From Micromonospora sp. WMMD980 (GTDB lineage Bacteria > Actinomycetota > Actinomycetes > Mycobacteriales > Micromonosporaceae), in the NCBI RefSeq assembly GCF_029626035.1, contig NZ_JARUBE010000003.1, positions 5,208,001-5,272,000 on the forward strand: DNA of 64,000 nucleotides, written 5' to 3'. Of this stretch, positions 43,954 through 52,940 are shown in pieces. Each line of letters opens with the position of its first letter. Within the stretch, counting starts at the first letter, position 1. The notes under the pieces were generated by a model. It saw only the letters and a program-made list of their open reading frames with translations, was not told where the DNA came from and searched no databases. The translations under genes were made by a program, and so were the position numbers.

Positions 43954-45177
43954 ATGAGCCAGACCGACACGGACGTCGCCGACCGCGCTGCCGAGCTGCG
44001 CGCCGCGCTCGTGAGCGACCTGCGAGCCCGAGGCAACATCACCTCGGAGGCGGTGGAGGCGGCGGTGCGCAGGGTGCCACGCGAGCGGTTCATGCCCGCC
44101 GGCACCGACCTGAACGTCGCCTACGCCGTCGACAACTCGGTGGTGACCAAGCGCAACGAACACGGGGTGGCGATCTCGTCGGTGTCCGCGGCCTACATCC
44201 AGGCGCGGATGCTGGAGCAGGCCGAACTCGCGCCGGGTATGACGGTGTTGGAGGTCGGCTCCGGTGGTCTGAACGCCGCGTACCTCGCCGAGATCGTCGG
44301 CCCCGGTGGTCGCGTCGTGAGCGTGGACATCGACCCCGACGTCACCGACCGGGCCGCGGCGCTGCTCGAAGTCAACGGCTACGGCAGCCGCGTGCGGGTC
44401 CTCGTCGCCGACGCGGAGCACGGTGTGCCCGACGAGGGGCCGTTCGACGCGATCATCGTCACCGTCGGGGCCTGGGACATCGCCCCCGCGTTGCTCGACC
44501 AACTGGCCGAAGGCGGCGTGATCGTCCTGCCGCTGATCATGAACGCGGTCACGAGGACGGTCGGCTTTCGCCGCGATGGCGACCACCTGATCAGCAACTC
44601 GGTGGAGGTCGCCGGGTTCGTGCCGATGCAGGGCGACGGCGCGCACCCCGACCGGGTGTTCCTCCTGCCCGACGGCAACGGCCGGCACGTGCGGCTGCTG
44701 TTCGACTCCGACGTGCCCGATCACCTGGACCGTCTCGACGGCGTCCTCGCCGGCGAACGCTGCGAGGTGTGGTCCGGCGTGACCGTCGCGAGCGGGGTGT
44801 CGTTCGCCGACCTGCATCTGTGGTTCGCGTGGTTCCTGCCCGGCTTCTGCCGCGTCGCCGCCGACGACGGAACCGACCTGGCCGCCGAGCGCCTCTGGTT
44901 CCCGTACGGCGTCGTCTACGGCGCGGGCTTCGCCTATCTGGCGTTGCAGCCCGTACCCGAGGGGGAGGGTTTCGAGTTCGGGGCCCGCGCCTTCGGCCCG
45001 GACGGCGAACGCGCCGCCGCCGCGATGGTCGAGCAGATCCGGGCCTGGGACCGCGCCGGGCGGGACGTCGAGCCCCGCTTTTGCTACTGGCCCGCCGACA
45101 GCGACCACGCCCGCATTCCCGCCGACGCCGCCGTCATGGACAAGACCCACGGCGTCATCTCAATTTCCTGGTCCTGA
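43954..45177 (+). CDS. second FxLD-system PCMT-type methyltransferase
   Basis: 407 aa; SD GAGGAAGAGGAAG upstream of ATG 43954. It has the PCMT layout: EAAVRRVPRERFMPAG, SVSAAYIQARMLEQAEL, motif I VLEVGSGGLNAAYLAEIVG, VVSVDID and IIVTVGAWDIAPALLDQL, then a 190-residue extension shared with the C-terminal part of the protein at 40501 (ISISWS versus VTVIWE endings). It lacks the SpaB_C domain. The two methyltransferases may act on different Asp residues (D46, D47) or in sequence; that is inference. Confidence 0.85.
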   Translation: MSQTDTDVADRAAELRAALVSDLRARGNITSEAVEAAVRRVPRERFMPAGTDLNVAYAVDNSVVTKRNEHGVAISSVSAAYIQARMLEQAELAPGMTVLEVGSGGLNAAYLAEIVGPGGRVVSVDIDPDVTDRAAALLEVNGYGSRVRVLVADAEHGVPDEGPFDAIIVTVGAWDIAPALLDQLAEGGVIVLPLIMNAVTRTVGFRRDGDHLISNSVEVAGFVPMQGDGAHPDRVFLLPDGNGRHVRLLFDSDVPDHLDRLDGVLAGERCEVWSGVTVASGVSFADLHLWFAWFLPGFCRVAADDGTDLAAERLWFPYGVVYGAGFAYLALQPVPEGEGFEFGARAFGPDGERAAAAMVEQIRAWDRAGRDVEPRFCYWPADSDHARIPADAAVMDKTHGVISISWS

Positions 45178-45630
45178 TCCCGCCGCAGATTTGGCGAGGT
45201 TGCGGCTCGGCAGTGAGCCGGCCGCCGGTGCTTCCGCAGTCGGTGCGGGCCGTACGCGCAGACTTGACAGGGTGAGGCCGTCAGCACCAGCGACACCGTC
45301 GGCGGACGGAGCAGGCGAGACGCCTGGAGCCGGCGCCGGCCGACGCACCCCGGGGTGCGACTCCGGTGCCCATTGGAACGTCTCACTAGCTGCGGCCGGC
45401 GCTGGGTGCTCACCCGACAACCCACCGGAGCCCGAGCTAACGAGTGGTGTCATGACGGTGCTCACGTCCGACGCATCGAAGAACTATCCCGACACGCGAC
45501 CGTGCCTACAGGTCGGGGGACCATGGCGTGTCGTACCGTCACCTCCATGCATCATTCATTTAGGCGATGCATGCGCCCATAATGGGCATGAAGGAGGGGC
45601 GGGAAGCAACGCCTCCCGCCCCGGTGGACG
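45178..45630. other. gene-free stretch with A/T-richer patch and hairpin
   Basis: No convincing gene. A stem-loop at 45596-45604/45614-45622 (GGGGCGGGA and complement) lies immediately beyond the 3' end of the minus-strand small gene at 45631, so it probably terminates that gene. Near 45546-45588 there is an unusually AT-rich patch with nested GCATG repeats. Confidence 0.5.
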
Positions 45631-45855
45631 TCAGCGACGCTCGCGTCCGCAAAACATGACCGTCGCCAACTGTCCCAACACCGCGAGGACCTTTGCCACC
45701 ACGGCGAGGTCCTCGCGCTGTAGACAGGCCGCGACGAGCGTGGCCAGCTCCAGCGTGGACCTCACAACCGGCCAGACCTGCGCTGAACGCGAGTCAGGCC
45801 GTGATGGCTCCGGCTCCTGCTTCTTGACCACCAAACCCTCCAATCCGGTGCCCAC
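45631..45855 (-). CDS. small hypothetical protein
   Basis: 74 aa: a polar N-terminus with KKQEPEPSRPDSR, then a hydrophobic helix pair LELATLVAACLQREDLAVVA, KVLAVLGQLATVMFCG. No family recognised and no clear SD. The terminator-like hairpin directly after its stop is the main reason to accept it. The next 275 bp to 46130 show no further gene. Confidence 0.4.
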   Translation of the reverse strand: MGTGLEGLVVKKQEPEPSRPDSRSAQVWPVVRSTLELATLVAACLQREDLAVVAKVLAVLGQLATVMFCGRERR

Positions 45856-46130
45856 ATCCGGAGCACCCGGGTGGCGCCGGCAAGGCGTTAAGCCCGGCCT
45901 GGAGGTCGTGCGGTTGCAGCAGTGCTAGGCAGTGACGGTACGGATTGACGCGGGTAAGCTCCGGACGACACGCCCGAGCCGGGATCGCCGACCTACGTTG
46001 GCCGGCCCAGCCTCCAGGACGGCAGGCGGGTCACCGTCGCTGCCGTCGATGATCTGGTTGAACAGAGGCCACGATCGAGTCCGTCGCGACGAAGCCGGCC
46101 ACCGCTCCGCGCCGCGTCGAGATCGCCGGC

Positions 46131-46484
46131 ATGCACCCTTCGATCTCGGCGGCCTCCGGAGCTTTGTTCGCCGACCAGCACTACAGCCGGGCCGTATTCG
46201 CCGCCTTCCAGGCTGTCGAGCACCGCGTTCGACAGAACAGCGGCCTGCAAGAATCCGGCGTTCTCCTGATGAACCGCGCCTTTGGCACGAACCCGAGAAT
46301 CGACCTCGCCCGACACTCCGGTCGCAACGCCGAGGACGAACGCATGGGCTTCCGCTTCCTGTTCGCCAGCGCCATGCAGGCCATCCGTAACCCCCGCGTC
46401 GACTTCACCGACGCCACCGAGGCCGTCGAAGTCGTTCTGCTCGCAGATCTCCTGCTCCGGCTCATCAAGAAGATCCCCGAGTAA
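46131..46484 (+). CDS. TIGR02391-like protein (probably N-terminally shortened)
   Basis: 117 aa containing HPSISAASGALFADQHYSRA, VFAAFQAVEHRVRQNSGLQE, then GFRFLFASAMQAIRNPRVDF, close to the TIGR02391 (Ymh-like) domain found near defence and prophage genes. Family members usually have a further N-terminal domain. Here the frame is closed by a stop at about 46059 and offers no earlier start, so the gene may be a remnant that still reads through. Function unknown. Confidence 0.55.
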   Translation: MHPSISAASGALFADQHYSRAVFAAFQAVEHRVRQNSGLQESGVLLMNRAFGTNPRIDLARHSGRNAEDERMGFRFLFASAMQAIRNPRVDFTDATEAVEVVLLADLLLRLIKKIPE

Positions 46485-46801
46485 CAATCGTCGTCGTGAA
46501 GTAGGCGGTGGTTACTTGACGGAATTGCCGTCGTCGACGCTGCGGACCGGGCCGACCCGGCCGACCGGTGCGGCCGGGTCGGGTGGGCCAGTAAGTGCCG
46601 CTGCGCGATGCCGTAGCGGTACCGACTGTCGACGACGACGGCGTCCGGTACGCCCGCTGGCACCCAGGGTGCCTACACAGCGAACAACGCGAACGGAGGA
46701 TCCGGCGGTAGTCCTGTCTGGCATACGGATCCCACCTGACTCTCTGCGCCGGAGGTAGGACTGGTCGGCGAGGCTGATGATCTTTGAAGTTCGGCGGGCT
46801 T
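46485..46801. other. 317-bp stretch without a convincing gene
   Basis: Short open frames exist on both strands but show no motif, start signal or plausible composition. Confidence 0.5.
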
Positions 46802-47485
46802 TCAGGTATTGATGACCTCGGTGGGGAGCCAACGGTGGCCGCCCCAGAGTCGGCGACCGTCGTAGACGATTCGGCCATCGGCGACCAGGCGGTGAACCGC
46901 AGCCTGGACGTCGTCCTTGGAAAAGCCGGTGGCGGCGGCCATGGCGGTAATGGTGGCCGCGCCCCCGCGAACGGCGGATAGCACCCGGTTGGTTACGACG
47001 ATCACCTGCGCCGCTCGCTGCTCCCGCGCCGCCGTCTCCCGCTGGGCCTGTCGCTCGGCGTCAGCGGCTCTGGCGGTAAGAACTCTCTTCCACGCTATCG
47101 ACCCGGCTGGTGTGGTGATGTACCGCAACACCATCGGGCGCTCGCCGAACTGAAATGGTGAACTGGTGCGCGGGTAGTGGTGCCCCTGCGTGATGTGATA
47201 CTCAGGGTCCTCGGCTGGGTCCGTGTTCTTGCAGATCACCAGCCGGCCTGCGTCGACGTGCTCGCTGATGACATCGCCGAACTTCTCCCACGCGACTCCC
47301 TGGGTGGGCCACCAGGCTGCGACGCGGGACCTGGTCGACTGAAACGACAGGCCGTGGTTCACCTGTACATCCCAGTCCACGTACAGCTCCTCGACGAGAA
47401 CAGGCCTGTCCGCGCCATCGGCGAAGCGTAGGGCGCGGCGCGAAAGCGCGGCTTGGGGGGAATCAGGAGTTGTCACGCCCTGCAT
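46802..47485 (-). CDS. hypothetical protein with C-terminal winged helix
   Basis: 227 aa. An N-terminal part reads as a winged helix (LVEELYVDWDVQVNHGLSFQ, SRVAAWWPTQGVAWEKFGDV). A coiled-coil linker (AADAERQAQRETAAREQRAA) follows, and a second HTH at the C-terminus (TITAMAAATGFSKDDVQAAV, HRLVADGRIVYDGRRLWGG). No enzyme motif. It may be a regulator in the defence-like island. Start at 47485 is likely ATG. Confidence 0.55.
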   Translation of the reverse strand: MQGVTTPDSPQAALSRRALRFADGADRPVLVEELYVDWDVQVNHGLSFQSTRSRVAAWWPTQGVAWEKFGDVISEHVDAGRLVICKNTDPAEDPEYHITQGHHYPRTSSPFQFGERPMVLRYITTPAGSIAWKRVLTARAADAERQAQRETAAREQRAAQVIVVTNRVLSAVRGGAATITAMAAATGFSKDDVQAAVHRLVADGRIVYDGRRLWGGHRWLPTEVINT

Positions 47486-47613
47486 GATGACGTATGGCTG
47501 CCGTCTGACAACAGTGGGTAGTTGGGCTGAATGTGGCGGATACAGGGCTACGCCGCCCGGAGACGTCCTGGCCTGCCCCGCATGGGTATCCCTAGGCTAG
47601 GATCGAGGCACCG

Positions 47614-47748
47614 CAAGCGCTGCTCGATGCTGGCGGACTCGGTCGCCCTGCGCCATCAACGCTGCTGGGACGGCTCACGGCCGCGCTCGCACGATGTGAT
47701 GCGATGATCTTTAACGCCGACGCTGCTTCAGTAAAGGCAATCGGGTAG
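47614..47748 (+). pseudogene. decayed copy of the C-terminus of the TPR gene at 42598
   Basis: The frame reads QALLDAGGLGRPAPSTLLGR, then LTAALARCDAMIFNADAASV, stop TAG at 47746-47748. It aligns with RQALLNVLAESGLDRPLPAP / LLGRLTAVLAQTDAVISNAE of the intact gene (about 43557-43680). Nucleotide similarity continues past the stop (gacgccggcatca, a worn copy of the palindrome). No upstream portion remains. The rest of 47486-47897 is empty. Confidence 0.65.
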
Positions 47749-47897
47749 CGCGACGCCGGCATCAGATAGCACCTCTAGCGGCAACGTAGTGCTGCCCAAC
47801 GACAACGGTCGAGCGCTGAGGAACCATCCCAGCAGGCCATGATGAAACACAGTCGAATCCGCGCACAGGTGGATCCCAGCTGCGGGCGAAAGGATGG

Positions 47898-48437
47898 ATG
47901 GCGGCCGTGACTTACGAGCAACTGCCGGAAGTGCTTCGACGATTCGACCGCAAGCCCAGCGCGATCGTCGCCGAAGCGATCCCGACCCAGGTCCTGTGGA
48001 TCTGTCTACTGTATCTGCCCAGCCTGGGCGGCCGGCTGGGACTGATCGGCGTCAACGAATGGCGCTTGGGGGGCCACGGCATGGGTGACATCAGCGGACG
48101 TGACGCCGACGACAAGATCGTCGCTCACATAGAGTTAAAGTCTGCCACCGCCAAGGCGAACGTGGGATCCAGGTGCTTCGACGGATGCGGACAAGAGCTG
48201 TATCAGCTTGAACACATGGCCCACCGACCCTACGCGCAGATCGCCCTGGTCACGCACACCGCCCGCTTTCACGTGGCGCAGAAGATGGCTCAGCGGGCTG
48301 GACTCGGGGAGCGGGTGCAGATCAAGTCGTTCGCTGAGGTCGCAGACGCGATCGACCTCTCGCTGGCCCAGGATGGCACGCCACGTGACGACTTGCTTGA
48401 GAGCCTCTTCGACGTGGAGACTGCGCCGCCGTCGTAG
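47898..48437 (+). CDS. putative PD-(D/E)XK-fold nuclease-like protein
   Basis: 179 aa. GMGDISGRDADDKIVAHIELKS has the D...E-x-K spacing of restriction-like nucleases. A helix with CGQELYQLEHMAHRP and a strand YAQIALVTHTARFHV follow, as in that fold. The small size suggests a stand-alone nuclease or nuclease subunit. SD is weak (GAAAGGATGG). It lies in the conflict-gene region. The fold assignment is from motif spacing only. Confidence 0.5.
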   Translation: MAAVTYEQLPEVLRRFDRKPSAIVAEAIPTQVLWICLLYLPSLGGRLGLIGVNEWRLGGHGMGDISGRDADDKIVAHIELKSATAKANVGSRCFDGCGQELYQLEHMAHRPYAQIALVTHTARFHVAQKMAQRAGLGERVQIKSFAEVADAIDLSLAQDGTPRDDLLESLFDVETAPPS

Positions 48438-48529
48438 AGGCGCACCGGTCAGGCGGATTGAGCCGGCGTCGCATGTCGTGGGCGGCGTTCGACTCGAGCA
48501 TGCCGCTGAGTTTGCCAGAGCGGAATTGC

Positions 48530-49006
48530 GCTTTGATGCTGCCAGCCATTCACCCAGCGAGGGATCGTCGGCGGTGTCCTCGAAGCCGAGAAACTGCCCG
48601 AGAACGACGGCGTGCAACCCGTCGAGCGCCTTCGAGCGGGTGAGTTCGCGAACGGTCCGTGCAAGCTGGCCAACCCGGCTCGCGTCCAGAGGGCGAGGTG
48701 GAGATGGCTGATATCGCTGAAGCCGACCAGCGGCTTGGGGTCTTGCCGAGCTGCCACGAAGTCCAGGTCATCAACAATGCGGTAGGCGCCCTTGCCGCCG
48801 CGGGCGGTGACGATCGCGCGGACTCCCGGATCGTGGAAGGCATCATTCAGGTCGGCGGCGCGGTCCTCGTCGCGTCCGGCCATGTAGCCCCACCGGTCGA
48901 ACACGTGGGCTCCGACCTCGACCTGGAGACCCCACGACGTCAACAGTTGCACGCCGCGGGCCACGTCCTCGCGGATCGGAGGGCTGGCCGGAGCGACGAC
49001 GCGCAC
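48530..49006 (-). pseudogene. LD-carboxypeptidase (S66, MccF-like) remnant
   Basis: From GTG 49006 the protein reads VRVVAPASPPIREDVARGVQ, FDRWGYMAGRDEDRAADLND, AIVTARGGKGAYRIVDDLDF and GFSDISHLHLALW, the N-terminal domain of S66 peptidases that cleave murein LD-bonds or detoxify microcin C. After LHGPFANS the reading switches frame to SKALDGLHAVVLGQFLGFED, which in intact homologs lies about 100 residues later. The C-terminal catalytic part is missing. An internal deletion and truncation make it non-functional. Confidence 0.65.
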
Positions 49007-49105
49007 CCGATCGCCTTGGCACAGGCGGGGCGCACGAGCACCGATAGGCAGGTCGCGGTCGGGCGGGGCTAGGCAGGAATCGCTCGGTCCTTTACCTTCT
49101 GAGTC

Positions 49106-49780
49106 ATGGTGGCTACTCCTGGTGATGGAGATCCGTTCTTCGATGCCGTCCGGCTGTTACTACTCCTGGAGGTCGCCGCCACGGAGCCGGAATCGCGGAC
49201 GTTGGAGGTGGTGCCCGCGGGCGCGGTAGGCGTCGTCCGTGGCCAGATGTTGTTGCAAAAGCTGGACTTCTGGCTGCGTTACCCGGACTACCTCGCTGAT
49301 GAGCTCCTCACCGAGTACGAACGCAGCGGCGAGGCGGTCCTGCTGGACATCGCCGCCGAGATTCTCGACTCGGACGAGCCTGAGCTGCGTCAGATTCCGA
49401 TGCTCCGGTACAAGTTCGGCGCCTACGAGCCGTTGGACATGCCCATGAGTGTGCTGTCGGTCGCCGGGCTGGCGGTGGTTCGGTGGTCACGAACCGAGCA
49501 GCGGGTCCGGCACTACGACTACTACCTGACCGCGCAGGGCCGCGCCACCGCGCGATCCTGTGTGGCGGACTTCCCGGAGTTGGCGTGGTACGGAGAACGA
49601 ACTCGTTTGGTGGTGGCGCTGGCGCAGGGCACCGGGATGACCGGCACCGCCCTGGGTAAGCGGCAGTACCTGCAGCGTGATTACGCCGGCACGGGTCTGA
49701 ACGAGGAGATCGCCTCTATCGCCAAACGGGCTCGTCGGCGCTTACACGTGTTGAGGGCGGCGGAAGTGAGCGCGTCATGA
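49106..49780 (+). CDS. small component of an SMC-ATPase conflict operon (middle-component-like)
   Basis: 224 aa. VRLLLLLEVAATEPESRTLE, GQMLLQKLDFWLRYPDYLAD and a C-terminal helical region (AKRARRRLHVLRAAE) recall the small winged-helix middle components of ABC three-component systems. That resemblance is weak and by eye only. Its stop overlaps the ATG of the ATPase (ATGA), showing a fixed partnership. It is the first gene of a four-gene run with gaps of -4, 37 and 1 bp. No catalytic residues are evident. Confidence 0.55.
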   Translation: MVATPGDGDPFFDAVRLLLLLEVAATEPESRTLEVVPAGAVGVVRGQMLLQKLDFWLRYPDYLADELLTEYERSGEAVLLDIAAEILDSDEPELRQIPMLRYKFGAYEPLDMPMSVLSVAGLAVVRWSRTEQRVRHYDYYLTAQGRATARSCVADFPELAWYGERTRLVVALAQGTGMTGTALGKRQYLQRDYAGTGLNEEIASIAKRARRRLHVLRAAEVSAS

Positions 49781-51810
49781 CTGACCGCTTGCCGAACGAG
49801 GGCGAACTGATGGCTCGTATCGCTGCCGAGGCGGGTGTGTCGGACGAGACGGTGAAGGCGGTGCTGGTAGAGGCGGGGATCAGTCTCAGCCGTCCACTGC
49901 CGGCCCAGCGCAGCCTGCTTGCCCACCGTCTGTATGTGCGCGGTGTGAAGGCCGGCACGACGGCCGGCAGCGACGGCCCGTTCGAAGTGGACGTGGTCCT
50001 CGGGCCGGGAGCCTGGGCGATCGCCAGCAACATCAACTTCGCTGGGAAGTCGACGATGTTGTGGGCCTTGACCTGGCCGCTGCGTGGAGAGCCCGACGAC
50101 ACTTACCAGCGCTCCGACACGCGCCGATGGTTCGAGTACATCCGGGTGGATGCTGAGGTCGCCGGGGTGCCGGTGTCGATGCGGATCCGGTTGGTCGGCG
50201 GGGTGGTGCGTCAGGGTGTCCTATTAACGGCTGATTCGGTCGAACAGCTCACCGCGTTGGTGGCTGATGCCGAAGCCGGTCCTGGGATTCGCGTGGTAGA
50301 CACCGCGGACACTCAGGACGCATTCGCTGCCCTGGTCGGCCGGTTCATGCTGCAGCGCCTGGCGCTGCCGCCGCTGCAGGTGTTCACGGCGCACGCCGGT
50401 GCGCCGGATGAGGAGGGTGGCGCTCGCGACGGTGCCGTCACCACACATGGTTGGCCGGCGTACTTCTCGGTCATCGCAGTTGCCTCGGGCAGCGATTCGG
50501 TCCTGTTCGGAAGCACCGCGGTGGGGCAACTGCCGACCCGGTACATGCAGGTGTTCCTCGACGTGCCGTTCGCGGCTGACATCATGGGCGCCGATGCCTC
50601 GGCGAAGGACGCCAAGCAGGTCAGCCGGCACTCCGCGCGCCGGGCAAGCGCCGATGCGGCGGCGCGGGCACAGCAGTGGCAGCCGTTGCACGACGAATTG
50701 GCTCGGGCAAAGGACCGGCTGGCGGCAGTACGCGCAGCACGGCCCGATCTGCCCGCGCGGCTGCTTCAGGCGCAGGATGCCACGCGGGCGCTGTTACCGC
50801 TGCAGTCACAGATGGCCCGGGCCCAAGCCGCGTACGAGCGGGCACGGCATGCTCGCATCCAGGACGATCGCGCCGTGCGCCGGGCGTCGGAATCAACAGC
50901 GGCACGAACTCTGTTCGCCGCGCTGGACCCGCACGCATGTCCCCGCTGTGAGACGGGCATCAGCCAGGATCGGCGTGAGCGGGAAGCCCAGCAGCACCAG
51001 TGCGCCGTGTGCGCAGCCCCACTGGCCGTCGCCGATGTCGATGACGAAGACCGCGAGGCGCTACTCGACGGACTCAGGCACCGGCTGGCCGCGTCACGAG
51101 CCGCTGAACGCGCTGCCGATGACGCAGTGAAAGCGACCGAACGGAGCCTTGCTCAGGCCAAATCGGCTGCTGACCGAGCAGTACAGGCCGCTGAACACGA
51201 ACAGGGGCACGCTGACTACCTCGCCGACCTTCGAACCGCCGAGACCGAGGTAGCCCGGCTTGAGGGCGCGCTGGAAGTCGTTTCCAAACTGGGCAGCGCT
51301 GACCCGGTCGACGACCAGACCGAGCGGATCCTCACCGCCGCCAAGCAGATCCTCGGCGCGCTGGCCGCCGATGTCACCCGGGAGCTGTTCGCCGAACTCA
51401 ACGCCGAGATCGTCACATTGGCTCAGCAGCTGGGCATCACCAACCTGAAATCCGTATCGCTGGACCTGGCCGGCCGAGTCAACGCGCTCAAGTCTGACAA
51501 CACCCGACCCACACCGTTCAAGAAACTCGGCCCGGGCGAGCGGCTGCGGTTGCGTATCGCCGTCGTGGTCAGCCTCATCCGTGTGGGCCGCCGGCGAGGA
51601 ATCCACTCCCACCCGGGGATGGTGGTCATCGACTCCCCGGCCGATGTCGAGATCGTGCCCGGCGATGTAAAGATCCTCATGGACCACCTTCGCCGACTCG
51701 GTGACGACGAAGGGCTCCAAGTCGTTATCGCCACGGCACATCCGGAGGTCTGGGCAGCGTTCCCCGAAGAGCGAATACTGGCAGGACCCGACGGGCAACA
51801 CCTGTTCTGA
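49777..51810 (+). CDS. SMC/Rad50-like ATPase with zinc motif
   Basis: 677 aa. The P-loop is SNINFAGKSTMLWALTWPLR (about residue 85). Long coiled-coil segments (residues about 290-370 and 420-510) flank a Cys4 cluster CPRC...CAVC at about 390-420. The C-terminal half of the head shows the signature-like FKKLGPGERLRLRIAVVVSL and Walker B MVVIDSP. The size fits compact SMC ATPases of defence systems (Lamassu, DUF3732/ABC-3C types). It would sense or bridge DNA. It is coupled to the preceding gene and followed by a helical protein and a nuclease. Confidence 0.8.
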   Translation: MTDRLPNEGELMARIAAEAGVSDETVKAVLVEAGISLSRPLPAQRSLLAHRLYVRGVKAGTTAGSDGPFEVDVVLGPGAWAIASNINFAGKSTMLWALTWPLRGEPDDTYQRSDTRRWFEYIRVDAEVAGVPVSMRIRLVGGVVRQGVLLTADSVEQLTALVADAEAGPGIRVVDTADTQDAFAALVGRFMLQRLALPPLQVFTAHAGAPDEEGGARDGAVTTHGWPAYFSVIAVASGSDSVLFGSTAVGQLPTRYMQVFLDVPFAADIMGADASAKDAKQVSRHSARRASADAAARAQQWQPLHDELARAKDRLAAVRAARPDLPARLLQAQDATRALLPLQSQMARAQAAYERARHARIQDDRAVRRASESTAARTLFAALDPHACPRCETGISQDRREREAQQHQCAVCAAPLAVADVDDEDREALLDGLRHRLAASRAAERAADDAVKATERSLAQAKSAADRAVQAAEHEQGHADYLADLRTAETEVARLEGALEVVSKLGSADPVDDQTERILTAAKQILGALAADVTRELFAELNAEIVTLAQQLGITNLKSVSLDLAGRVNALKSDNTRPTPFKKLGPGERLRLRIAVVVSLIRVGRRRGIHSHPGMVVIDSPADVEIVPGDVKILMDHLRRLGDDEGLQVVIATAHPEVWAAFPEERILAGPDGQHLF

Positions 51811-51847
51811 GGTAATCCGGGCAAGCGGGCACTGAGGGGGATGCGGC

Positions 51848-52939
51848 ATGAAGGAACTTTTCGCCGCGACGCTTCAGACTTGGGCCCAACAGGCAAGCCC
51901 CGAGCAGCTACGCGCGGGGCCTCGCCCAGCAGACTTGGGCGGCAGAAACGTCGTGGCAGCCGCCGCTGATGACCTCGCGTCAAGCCCGCTCTTCGCCTAT
52001 CTCATCGACCTCGCCGGCACCGATGAGACCGACCCCAGCGACCCGCAACGCGCCCAGCTCGACCAAGCGGTTCTGCGCGGCATCGCCGAACACGACAGAT
52101 ATACCTCCTACACCAGCGCCGTCTCCCGCCTGCTGACCTATCCGACGCTCACCAAACGCCTTGGCCGGGCTCTCGAACGCGCACTGCAGAAGCGCGCCGA
52201 AGCCGGCATCAATGCCCACGCCACACCCGCGGTCGCCGCGATTGGTGCCACGGCCACCGAAGCATGGCTGCACCTCTGCGCCACTGGCGTCCTGCGAGAA
52301 CATCGTCTCCTTGGTTTCCTCACCGACCTTCCCGAGAGCGCCGCGGACGTGGCGCTGGAGATGGCTAAACGGCTGCCCCGCATCGTCGGGCTGGTACACG
52401 AACACTTCCACGACGACGACCTCCTCACGCTGCTGCAACGCCTCGCCGACATCCCCGAAGCCGAAGCCGACGCCGGCTTCGAACTCGCATTGGCTGATCT
52501 CCGTCGAGCACTCGACGCCGACAACCAAGACGAGCTGATACCCGCGCTCGCGCAAGCCCGTAGCGGCTTCGCCGCCGTCGAGGCGTGTGACGAGGCCCGA
52601 CACGATGCCCAGGCGTACGCCGCCGCCCTCGACGCCATCATGGCATTCGGATGGTCCGACCCGACTCCGTTGCACGATGCGGTCACCCGCCTTGAGGCTG
52701 CCGTCCATCAGCACCGGGCATGGCTTTCCGGTGGCTACCAGCCACCATGGAACTGGGCACGCGTCCACGCTGAAACAGCCTGGCTGCAGCTGTCGATGAC
52801 CTTGACCGCTGCTGCCGAGCCGTTACACGACGCCTGCTGGTACCACCCCAGCCAGGCCCTCGCCGCACTCCTCGACGCCTACCAGGCTGGCCGGTCCTTC
52901 GCCGCTCACACGAACGGCGGCGGCCCCGCGCGGCGTTGA
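51848..52939 (+). CDS. all-helical protein of the SMC operon
   Basis: 363 aa, no recognised family. The sequence is helical throughout (LQKLAQ-like repeats; e.g. YTSAVSRLLTYPTLTKRLGR, LTLLQRLADIPEAEADAGFE, VHAETAWLQLSMTLTAAAEP). ATG 51848 follows GGGGGATGCGGC by a short spacing. It lies one base from the nuclease gene start, so it probably belongs to the same complex as a linker or sensor. Novelty relative to known defence operons needs a database search. Confidence 0.6.
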   Translation: MKELFAATLQTWAQQASPEQLRAGPRPADLGGRNVVAAAADDLASSPLFAYLIDLAGTDETDPSDPQRAQLDQAVLRGIAEHDRYTSYTSAVSRLLTYPTLTKRLGRALERALQKRAEAGINAHATPAVAAIGATATEAWLHLCATGVLREHRLLGFLTDLPESAADVALEMAKRLPRIVGLVHEHFHDDDLLTLLQRLADIPEAEADAGFELALADLRRALDADNQDELIPALAQARSGFAAVEACDEARHDAQAYAAALDAIMAFGWSDPTPLHDAVTRLEAAVHQHRAWLSGGYQPPWNWARVHAETAWLQLSMTLTAAAEPLHDACWYHPSQALAALLDAYQAGRSFAAHTNGGGPARR

Positions 52940-52940
52940 G

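Noticed and set aside
45191..45928. Plus-strand frame of 245 residues after the second methyltransferase
   Set aside because: No recognisable motif; it crosses a terminator-like hairpin and the opposite-strand small gene, and has no SD.
46465..46878. Minus-strand frame of 137 residues
   Set aside because: Low-complexity Arg/Pro/Ser composition, overlaps the 3' ends of both neighbours, no motif.
47750..47763. Palindrome-like gacgccggcatca
   Set aside because: It is explained as part of the degraded duplicate of 43.55-43.75 kb and is no longer symmetric.
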